DNA from: Spirochaetales bacterium
Lineage (GTDB): Bacteria; Spirochaetota; Spirochaetia; SZUA-6; DRHE01
DNA length: 6,667 nucleotides
Assembly: GCA_023136785.1 (NCBI GenBank)
Contig: JAGLQP010000105.1
Span: 1-6,667 of the forward strand
Reading direction: 5' to 3'
The notes under the pieces are model-generated. The model had not been told where the DNA came from, did no database searches, and saw only the letters and a program-made list of their open reading frames with translations. Of this stretch, positions 1-6,667 are shown one piece after another (position 1 is the stretch's first letter; each line of letters starts with the position of its first letter). Both the position numbers and the translations under genes were made by a program.

Positions 1-1072
1 CCTCCGGTTTTTCACTAAACTCCGCCCGAAAACGAGGCAAACTTTCGGGGAAATCCCTCTGGATGAAATTGATCAGCTTCTCCCTCACCCGGCAGCGTAG
101 ATTCCAGAGACGGGAAGCATCGCTTGCACTCATCAGGGCACGGACAGCCATGGTTTGTTCGGTGGTGTCGGTCACCTGAACGCCGGAAACCTGTCCATCC
201 CAGTCCTCGGCCTGCTCCAATATCCGCTGCAGCTCCTCCCGAACCGCCTGTACGGGAACGCTGTAGTCGCAGTACAGGTATACCGTACCCAACAGGTCGG
301 CGGAGACCCGGGTCCAATTCTGAAAGGGTTTCTCGATAAAATAGGAGATGGGAATCACCAGCCTACGCTTGTCCCAGACGCGGACCACGACGTAAGTGAG
401 GGTAATTTCCTCAATTTTTCCCCATTCGTTTTCAACGATCACCACATCGTCTATACGGATCGGCTGGGTCAAAGCGACCTGAAACCCGGCGAACAACAAA
501 GCAATCGAACGCTGTGAGGCAAAACCGAGAACAATGCCCACGATACCGGCAGAGGCCAGGATTGTCGTGCCTAACTGCCTGACCTTCGCGAAGTTCATCA
601 AGATCAGGGCCAGGGCGATCACGCCGACAATGATGGCGAACACCCGTTTCAGATAGACCATCTGGGTTTGGATCTTGCGGGCCTTGAGGTTGTTTTCGGA
701 ATCGATTCTGTACTTGTCGAACAGGTAGTCTTCCAATACGGAGGCGGAGCGGATTACGATCCAGGAGATGGTGAAGATAGTGAGAATACTTGCCAGGTGG
801 CGCAGCAGATCGAGCAGATGCTCCGGCAGCGAGACAAAGGGAAGAACCACGAGCACTGCCAGCAGAGGCAATCCCAAACGCAAGGGGCCTTTGATGTGGT
901 GTACCACCGAGCGAAAGATCAATCCGCCTTTCTCGGCGTTCCGGCGAAGCCGTATTCCTGTGATCAGAAAGAAGACCAGGTGCAGCAGCAGGGCAATCAA
1001 GACCGCGCCGACAAGGAGCCCGCCGCTGAACAGCAGTTCCCGCCAGTTATCCACAATGTTTTGCCAGTTCAT
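1..1072 (-). CDS. MscS-family mechanosensitive ion channel (3' end outside window)
   Basis: Inner-membrane channel expected to open under membrane tension and release solutes on osmotic downshock. The frame is open for 357 codons from ATG at 1072 and continues past the left edge, so the C-terminus is missing. Hydrophobic segments are visible at about residues 15-40, 64-81, 93-112 and 142-161, followed by a Gly/Ala-rich pore helix at about 167-200 (core ILASAGIVGIVLGFASQ). The start of the cytoplasmic beta domain follows (QPIRIDDVV, about 204-211), and then the motif RRLVIPISYFIEKPFQNWTR at 236-255, which I recognise as typical of one MscS subgroup. The long N-terminal part gives more membrane spans than the three of E. 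coli MscS. It is the third gene of the leftward cluster, 20 bases after the HU-fusion gene. No good Shine-Dalgarno sequence precedes the ATG, suggesting translation coupled to the upstream gene. Family assignment is firm; the subgroup and any tie to phospho-signalling are not. Confidence 0.93.
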   Translation of the reverse strand, partial: MNWQNIVDNWRELLFSGGLLVGAVLIALLLHLVFFLITGIRLRRNAEKGGLIFRSVVHHIKGPLRLGLPLLAVLVVLPFVSLPEHLLDLLRHLASILTIFTISWIVIRSASVLEDYLFDKYRIDSENNLKARKIQTQMVYLKRVFAIIVGVIALALILMNFAKVRQLGTTILASAGIVGIVLGFASQRSIALLFAGFQVALTQPIRIDDVVIVENEWGKIEEITLTYVVVRVWDKRRLVIPISYFIEKPFQNWTRVSADLLGTVYLYCDYSVPVQAVREELQRILEQAEDWDGQVSGVQVTDTTEQTMAVRALMSASDASRLWNLRCRVREKLINFIQRDFPESLPRFRAEFSEKPE

Positions 1073-1092
1073 ACGGTGGGCCGCTGCCCTGC

Positions 1093-1947
1093 TTATCCCA
1101 GCTCGACCTGGCGGGCCCTACTTTTCAGGGAACGGCTGAAGGAGATCTTGGGAACCGCCTCCTCCGGCCGAGCTTGAATGGTCATTTTCTTGCCCGTTGC
1201 CGGGTTGACCACCACCCGCGCTTTTCGGGGCGGGCGCTTTTTCAGGTACAATCTACCGATCTTGCCCAAGGGAACCCGTTCCCCGAGCAAGACTCCCGAT
1301 TCAATCATTGTCAAGTAGTCCGTCATTATCTGGCGAGCCTGTTTTTGAGTCAACCCGTTCTTCTTGGCCAGGTAGGCGACGATCGCCTTGCTGTTAAACT
1401 GATCGGGAAGGCTCGGGCCCGGGGACAGAACGGTTCTGTTGATCTTGACGAATCCATTGGTCAGGAAAATCGTGGCCTCCCGGATACGCTTCTCCTGCTC
1501 CTCCGGGCTGACCTCTGCCGGACAGACGACGATCTTTAACAGGCTGGAGGTGCTGCGGACCTGACCGCTCGAGAACTGAGCTTCGCTGTCGATCCGAATG
1601 TCCCCGGCCAACCCGCTGCTGTCCATGACCACAAGGTCGGGAACATCGGCGCGTAGAGAGATGCTGGCATACTCCACCCGTCTGCCGCCCCCGGAGAGCG
1701 TGCCCAGGCTGATCAGGGAACCGGAGTAGGACAGAAGCAACGCTCCCCGCGGATCGTCACTGGCAAAGGATTCGATCTCTACCATGTCCAGCGCCCGGAT
1801 CTGCTCTTCGAACAGCCTTCTCTTTTCCAACCATACGGAAGCCATCTTCTGGAAGGACTCTTCGGTATCGGGAAGTCCCGAGCTGCGGGTGATCTTTTTC
1901 AGATGGGAGCGGACGGTGGCCGAAAACCCGCGAATCTCATCACTCAC
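1093..1947 (-). CDS. Uncharacterised domain fused to HU/IHF-type DNA-binding domain
   Basis: A 284-residue protein. Residues 1-173 form a domain I do not recognise, shared with the gene at 2442-2972 (ungapped alignment, about 43% identity; conserved blocks SSGLPDTEES 22-31, YSGSL 74-78, YASI 93-96 with LR at 98-99, PEEQE 148-152, GFV 165-167). After a Pro/Ser linker (174-184), residues 186-280 match the HU/IHF fold: a helical part (AIVAYLAKKNGLTQKQARQ), VPLGKIGRLYLKKR, then the DNA-contacting arm with NPATGK at 248-253, where P249 sits at the intercalating proline of HU. The tail SFSRSLKSRA matches the last HU helix. Start choice: GTG at 1947 lies 6 bases after GGAGGAGG and aligns residue for residue with the paralogue's ATG start; in-frame ATGs at 1995 and 1968 lie deep inside the FHA gene. 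It overlaps the FHA gene by 8 bases. Inferred role: a nucleoid-type or regulatory DNA-binding protein controlled through its N-terminal domain. Confidence 0.9.
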   Translation of the reverse strand: MSDEIRGFSATVRSHLKKITRSSGLPDTEESFQKMASVWLEKRRLFEEQIRALDMVEIESFASDDPRGALLLSYSGSLISLGTLSGGGRRVEYASISLRADVPDLVVMDSSGLAGDIRIDSEAQFSSGQVRSTSSLLKIVVCPAEVSPEEQEKRIREATIFLTNGFVKINRTVLSPGPSLPDQFNSKAIVAYLAKKNGLTQKQARQIMTDYLTMIESGVLLGERVPLGKIGRLYLKKRPPRKARVVVNPATGKKMTIQARPEEAVPKISFSRSLKSRARQVELG

Positions 1948-2311
1948 CACTTTCCTCCTCCGCTTCATCGACCCCGAACTCGGCCAGCCAGGCATTGGCG
2001 TTCGCCCAGACGAAGCGCAACTGAGTCTTTCCGATGCTCAGGACGTAGCCGTCTTTCATGTTTTTCTGGATGTACTCCTTCTCCTTGACCCGCGTCTTGT
2101 TCAGGCTGCCCAGATCCACCACTGTGAAGTGGTCGCCCCGGAATACGACCTGGCAGTGTTTTCGGGAGATGTAGGGATCGGGAAGATGGAGGTCGCACCG
2201 GGGATCCCGACCGATGGTCACGGTCTTGTGGGTGATGGGAAACAACTCTCCCTCCCGGTCACCGCTCAAAATTTCCAGATACACTTCCGGCGGCAGGCTG
2301 TCAGGCTCCAT
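1940..2311 (-). CDS. Small FHA-domain protein (phosphothreonine-binding reader)
   Basis: A 123-residue soluble protein, essentially one forkhead-associated domain. FHA domains bind phosphothreonine peptides and so act as readers of Ser/Thr kinases. Visible landmarks: TIGR at 32-35, SRKH at 49-52 (the S..H pair contacting phosphate), LGSLNKT at 67-73 (usual form S.NGT, with Lys here in place of Gly), and GYVLSIGKTQLRF at 88-100 closing the beta sandwich. The tail (about 112-123) is acidic. Start choice: ATG at 2311 has AAGGAGG at a 7-base spacing; an ATG at 2353 in the same frame has no such site and would add an unrelated 14-residue leader. It is the first gene of the leftward cluster, and its stop overlaps the start of the HU-fusion gene. 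A Ser/Thr kinase encoded about 1.7 kb away on the other strand is the obvious candidate source of its ligand. Confidence 0.93.
   Translation of the reverse strand: MEPDSLPPEVYLEILSGDREGELFPITHKTVTIGRDPRCDLHLPDPYISRKHCQVVFRGDHFTVVDLGSLNKTRVKEKEYIQKNMKDGYVLSIGKTQLRFVWANANAWLAEFGVDEAEEESGE
1954..1961 (-). promoter_or_regulatory. Ribosome binding site of the HU-fusion gene, inside the FHA gene
   Basis: GGAGGAGG on the minus strand, 6 bases before the GTG at 1947. It lies within the codons for the acidic C-terminal tail of the FHA protein. This decides the start and implies translational coupling of reader and DNA-binding protein. The next GTG upstream (1950) would be only 3 bases away, too close. 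Confidence 0.75.
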
Positions 2312-2318
2312 GAGAAAT

Positions 2319-2325
2319 CCTCCTT
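2319..2325 (-). promoter_or_regulatory. Ribosome binding site of the small FHA gene
   Basis: AAGGAGG on the minus strand, 7 bases before ATG at 2311. This near-consensus site supports the shorter start. Confidence 0.8.
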
Positions 2326-2333
2326 GTACAACT

Positions 2334-2361
2334 AGTGTACTCCATCCCTGCAAAGAAACAA
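2334..2361 (-). promoter_or_regulatory. Candidate sigma70-type promoter for the leftward cluster
   Basis: On the minus strand TTGTTT (2361-2356) and TACACT (2339-2334) are separated by 16 bases. Transcription would start near 2327, giving a leader of roughly 15 bases that begins at or just before the AAGGAGG. The match is moderate and was made by eye. A near-palindrome around 2325-2340 (TTGTACAA followed by ACTAGT and GTAC) overlaps the -10 and could be an operator, but is short. Confidence 0.4.
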
Positions 2362-2381
2362 GGGAAAATGTGTTTTATACG

Positions 2382-2410
2382 CTGTCGTTTCTCCGCTGGT
2401 GGGTTATACT
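2382..2410 (+). promoter_or_regulatory. Candidate promoter for the rightward cluster
   Basis: TATACT at 2405-2410 is a good -10 box. The best-placed -35 (CTGTCG, 2382-2387, 17-base spacing) matches only three of six consensus positions, so the promoter may be activator-dependent or use another sigma factor. The implied start near 2417 leaves a leader of about 25 bases with the AGGAGG site at 2431. Confidence 0.4.
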
Positions 2411-2430
2411 AGAAGCGAGAACCCGCGACG

Positions 2431-2436
2431 AGGAGG
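2431..2436 (+). promoter_or_regulatory. Ribosome binding site of the stand-alone paralogue
   Basis: AGGAGG, 5 bases before ATG at 2442. It fixes the start inside a frame that is open further upstream (an ATG at 2214 lies in the divergent FHA gene). Confidence 0.8.
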
Positions 2437-2441
2437 AACCC

Positions 2442-2972
2442 ATGGGTGAGTATCTAGATCAAATTCCGGCAGAAGTGCAGTATCACATTCGGCAGATCAC
2501 AAAATCTTCGGGCCTGCCCGACACCGAGGAATCGGTGGAGATGATCGCCCAGGGCTGGCTGGACAAAAAGGAACTGTTAGAAAACCAGCTGGCGGAGATG
2601 AATATGAAGGAGGTCGAGGAGCTCGATCAATACGACGAGCAGGGCTGCCTGGCCATGACCTATTCCGGATCTCTTTTGAACATCGGTCCGATCCGGGAGG
2701 GGGGACGTACCGTTCAGTACGCCAGCATCGGCCTGCGCCAGGACGTGCCGGAAACGGCCGACAAAGACAACTCCCAACTATCCAGCGACGTGAGTGTTGG
2801 AGAAATGGTGAGCTTCTCCCCCGGACCTATCCAGAGCTCTTCACCGATCTTCAAGATCGCCGTGACCACCGGGGATCTGGATCCCGAAGAGCAGGAAGAA
2901 CAAATCACCAAGGCTACCATGATCCTTGCCGAAGGATTCGTCGAGGTAAACAAGAACCTCGATTTGGAGTAG
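2442..2972 (+). CDS. Stand-alone copy of the uncharacterised domain (paralogue of the HU-fusion N-terminus)
   Basis: A 176-residue, acidic, soluble-looking protein with no signal peptide or membrane segment. It aligns from residue 1 without gaps to residues 1-173 of the HU-fusion protein (73 identities in the first 170 positions, counted by hand) and then stops, lacking the HU domain. Conserved blocks: SSGLPDTEES 22-31, YSGSL 74-78, GGR 87-89, QYASIGLRQDVP 92-103, a Ser/Pro-rich stretch near 124-136, and PEEQE 148-152 leading into a helix ending GFVEVN. I do not recognise the family. It is the first gene of the rightward cluster, with a strong ribosome binding site, and shares the intergenic region with its paralogue's operon. 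Conserved serines and threonines (for example in SSGLPDTEES) could be phosphorylation sites. It could form a heterodimer with the HU fusion and titrate it, but that is inference. Confidence 0.88.
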   Translation: MGEYLDQIPAEVQYHIRQITKSSGLPDTEESVEMIAQGWLDKKELLENQLAEMNMKEVEELDQYDEQGCLAMTYSGSLLNIGPIREGGRTVQYASIGLRQDVPETADKDNSQLSSDVSVGEMVSFSPGPIQSSSPIFKIAVTTGDLDPEEQEEQITKATMILAEGFVEVNKNLDLE

Positions 2973-3090
2973 ACTCAAACTGGAACCCGGAAGCACAGCC
3001 GAGCTCATCAACAGCCTGAAGCGGATCTACGGCCGGGGCCGGCCTCCGGAGCCGAAAGAGCTTCTCGAAGAAACCCTGGCGACCGCCGAG
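2950..3090 (+). other. Coding-like upstream extension of the phosphatase frame without a standard start
   Basis: The phosphatase frame stays open back to TAA at 2947-2949. From about 2974 it reads like protein (for example ELINSLKRIYGRGRPPEPKE), and about three quarters of the codons end in G or C, like the neighbouring genes. No ATG, GTG or TTG occurs in frame before GTG at 3091. Possible starts are CTG at 2980 (GGAG at 2966-2969, 10 bases before it) or ATT at 2962. A frameshift joining it to the preceding gene is the other explanation. Confidence 0.6.
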
Positions 3091-4012
3091 GTGCTGGACA
3101 AAGAACCGGAGGAGATTCGCCCCCGCGAGAGGGAAGGTCTACCCGGAGGGCTGCTCCGGCTCTACCCTGAGATCCCTACCATACTGGTGCCGGATCTGCA
3201 CGCCCGAATGGAGTTGGTCTTGAGCGTGCTGGCCTTCGAGGACGAGCAGGGCAGCCCGGCGGTAGACAGGTTGGCCGCCGGCGGGCTGCAGATCCTCTGC
3301 CTGGGAGATGGTTTTCACGCCGAAGGCAGGGCAGCCCTGCGCTGGCAGGCTGCCCTGGAGGAGTTCAAGGGAGGCTACCGCAAACACAGCCATATGGATG
3401 ATGAGATGAGGGAGAGTCTCGGGGTCATGGAGATGGTCATGACATTAAAGAGGCAGTTCCCGAATCATTTTCACTTCCTCAAAGGCAATCACGAGAACGT
3501 TGCCAACGAACAGGGAGAGGGCAACTTTCCCTTTCTCAAGTTTGCCAACGAAGGGCTGATGGTCAAGATCTACATGGATCACTTCTACGGGGAGGAGATC
3601 CTCAATGCCTATGCCGAACTGGAAAAGAAGTTCCCCCTTCTGGCCGTGGGCGGCAACTTCCTGGCCTCCCACGCCGAGCCGGCTTGGTTTATGCCGGAAC
3701 ACGAGGTTATCGAATACCGCAGGCAGCCTCAGGTGGTGTACGGTTTGACCTGGACGGACAATGACGAAGCGGAGCCGGGAAGCGTTCAACAGATGCTGGA
3801 TCACTACCTGGAGTCGGAGGCCGCCGAAACGGCATACCACTTCGGCGGACACCGCACCGTGCGGGGAGGCTACAACTTGAGATCCGACGGCCGTTACGTG
3901 CAGATTCACGATCCGGATCGGTACGTCGTAGCGGTACTGCCGGCGGCAGAGGCGATCGACCTGGATCGAGATATCCGTGAATTGAATAGGGAGGCGTTCC
4001 GAGAACTGATCG

Positions 4013-4032
<20 letters not shown>
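3091..4032 (+). CDS. Calcineurin-like metallophosphoesterase, probable Ser/Thr protein phosphatase (PPP type)
   Basis: Probably removes phosphate from Ser/Thr residues using a two-metal centre. Numbered from GTG at 3091 (313 residues), the metal and phosphate ligands are present in order: D35 and H37 in VPDLHAR (usual GD.HG, with Pro for the first Gly), D73 in LGDGFHAEGR (divergent form of GD..DRG), N133 and H134 in GNHE, H194 in ASHAEP, and H254 in GGHRTV. GTG at 3091 is the first standard start but has no convincing ribosome binding site, and the coding-like frame reaches further upstream, so the N-terminus is probably longer by up to 45 residues. The 3' end overlaps the kinase gene by 20 bases, which points to coupled expression and to a kinase/phosphatase pair like PknB-PstP or PpkA-PppA. 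PstP and PppA belong to the PPM family, so this eraser is of a different fold. A small-molecule phosphoesterase (for example ApaH-like) is the main alternative. Confidence 0.88.
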
Positions 4033-5914
<1,882 letters not shown>

Positions 5915-5915
5915 C

Positions 5916-5921
5916 AGGAGG
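5916..5921 (+). promoter_or_regulatory. Ribosome binding site of the membrane FHA gene
   Basis: AGGAGG immediately after the kinase stop codon (5912-5914) and 5 bases before ATG at 5927. It fixes the start of a frame that runs off the right edge. Confidence 0.8.
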
Positions 5922-5926
5922 TGTCT

Positions 5927-6667
5927 ATGAGCACAGGATTGCGAAGACTGATCCTACTCTGTCTAGGAATACTCGGTGGGGTAGCGGCCTGGCCGCTGAC
6001 CGAGCTGATCGTGGCCAGTCAGGCTCGCTTTCACTCCTACCTGCTGTTCGTCGCCGTACTCGGCGCCGCGGCGGGAATCCTGATGGGCGCCTTCTTCGGA
6101 GCCGCCGCAGGGATCTTCGCCCGGGTCCGATCCAGAATCCTGGTCGGGATGTTCGTCGGAGCGATCGTCGGCCTGATTGGGGGAATCATCGGTCTGTTGA
6201 TCGGACAGGCCGCCCTGTTCCTGGTTGGCGGCCTATTCTTGAGCTCCTACCGCAGCTTCCAACAGGTAGGCCTGCCGATATCCCGGGCGATCGGCTGGGC
6301 TTTCCTCGGTATCTTCGTGGGCTTGGCCGAAGGTTTCCGGGCCGGTTCTGCGAAAAAAATGGGCATCGGTTTTCTCGGCGGCCTTCTCGGCGGCCTGATA
6401 GGCGGCTTCGCGCTGGAGTACTCCCGCCTGTTCCTGCCGCAAGCCTTTCCTTCCCGACTGATCGGCCTGATCGTTCTGGGAGTAGCCATAGGCCTGTTCT
6501 ACGGGATCATCGAGCGAAGCATGGCCTTCGGGATTTTGAGGGTGTTGAACGGCCGCTTGAAGGGCAAGGAGTTCATTCTCAATGAGGGGCGAATCCGAAT
6601 CGGCCGGGCCAGGCGGAACCAGATCACCCTGGAGCCCTACGAAAACCTGGCGGATCGCCAGGTGCAG
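5927..6667 (+). CDS. Polytopic glycine-zipper membrane protein with C-terminal FHA domain (3' end outside window)
   Basis: Open for 247 codons to the right edge, with no stop. Residues 1-205 are strongly hydrophobic, with several membrane segments (about 7-27, 37-63, 71-105, 120-135, 144-162, 176-195). They are rich in small-residue repeats such as GAAAGILMGAFFGAAAG, GAIVGLIGGIIGLLIG and GIGFLGGLLGGLIGGF, glycine-zipper patterns that pack helices tightly. From about 208 the chain becomes soluble and begins an FHA domain: GRLKGKEFILNEGRIRIGR followed by NQITLEPYENLADRQVQ, where IGR is the first FHA signature and ADRQVQ occupies the S..H region before the cut. It starts 12 bases after the kinase stop with a strong ribosome binding site, so it is in the same transcript. 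A membrane-anchored cytoplasmic phosphothreonine reader next to a membrane kinase suggests it is a kinase partner or substrate docking site. What the membrane part does is unknown. Confidence 0.87.
   Translation, partial: MSTGLRRLILLCLGILGGVAAWPLTELIVASQARFHSYLLFVAVLGAAAGILMGAFFGAAAGIFARVRSRILVGMFVGAIVGLIGGIIGLLIGQAALFLVGGLFLSSYRSFQQVGLPISRAIGWAFLGIFVGLAEGFRAGSAKKMGIGFLGGLLGGLIGGFALEYSRLFLPQAFPSRLIGLIVLGVAIGLFYGIIERSMAFGILRVLNGRLKGKEFILNEGRIRIGRARRNQITLEPYENLADRQVQ

Larger units (their letters stand above)
2312..2441 (+). promoter_or_regulatory. Divergent intergenic region between the two clusters
   Basis: The only intergenic stretch over 100 bases that does not read as coding. It carries candidate outward-facing promoters for both clusters and the ribosome binding sites of both first genes, so the two operons could be co-regulated from one site. 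Its central part (about 2350-2380) is more A+T-rich than the surrounding genes, which would suit binding by a HU-like protein. No terminator-like hairpin is seen. Confidence 0.6.

Noticed and set aside
668..1177. Plus-strand open frame antisense to the channel gene
   Set aside because: The minus strand encodes a well-conserved MscS protein across it; the plus-strand product is Gln/Asp-rich without recognisable features.
1948..1995. Longer HU-fusion start at ATG 1995 or 1968
   Set aside because: These starts lie inside the FHA gene without ribosome binding sites, and the added residues have no counterpart in the paralogue, whose start aligns exactly with GTG at 1947.
3031..3046. GGCCGGGGCCGGCC inverted repeat as a terminator or operator
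   Set aside because: It lies in a stretch that reads as coding, has no T-run after it, and such GC self-complementarity is expected from Gly/Arg/Pro codons here.

Overview
The window is a compact, fully coding stretch (GC-rich third positions, strong AGGAGG-type ribosome binding sites) arranged as two divergent gene clusters around a 130-base intergenic region at 2312-2441. Taken together the genes form a Ser/Thr phosphorylation signalling locus. The lineage cannot be fixed from the window. The kinase and PEGA-like architecture and the general gene style resemble what I remember from free-living spirochaetes, but this is a tentative impression; Myxococcota or another deep Gram-negative group is possible.

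Leftward cluster (minus strand, read from 2311 towards 1): a small soluble FHA phosphopeptide-binding protein, then a 284-residue protein joining an uncharacterised N-terminal domain to a C-terminal HU/IHF-type DNA-binding domain, then an MscS-type mechanosensitive channel whose 3' end lies beyond the left edge. The first two genes overlap by 8 bases; the channel follows after 20 bases.

Rightward cluster (plus strand, 2442 to the right edge): a 176-residue stand-alone copy of the same uncharacterised domain; a calcineurin-like (PPP-type) metallophosphoesterase whose true start is unclear; a Hanks-type Ser/Thr kinase with one membrane span and a PEGA-like extracytoplasmic tail; and a glycine-zipper membrane protein ending in an FHA domain that is cut by the right edge.

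Reading of the whole: the locus has a writer (kinase), a probable eraser (phosphatase) and two readers (FHA proteins), placed beside a HU-like DNA-binding protein and its DNA-binding-free paralogue. The paralogous domain aligns without gaps over about 170 residues at about 43% identity (counted by hand) and I cannot assign it to a known family. The most interesting possibility is that envelope signals sensed by the kinase reach the chromosome through this HU-fused domain, with the stand-alone copy as a partner or antagonist. That link is inference; the gene content and the domain duplication are visible in the sequence.
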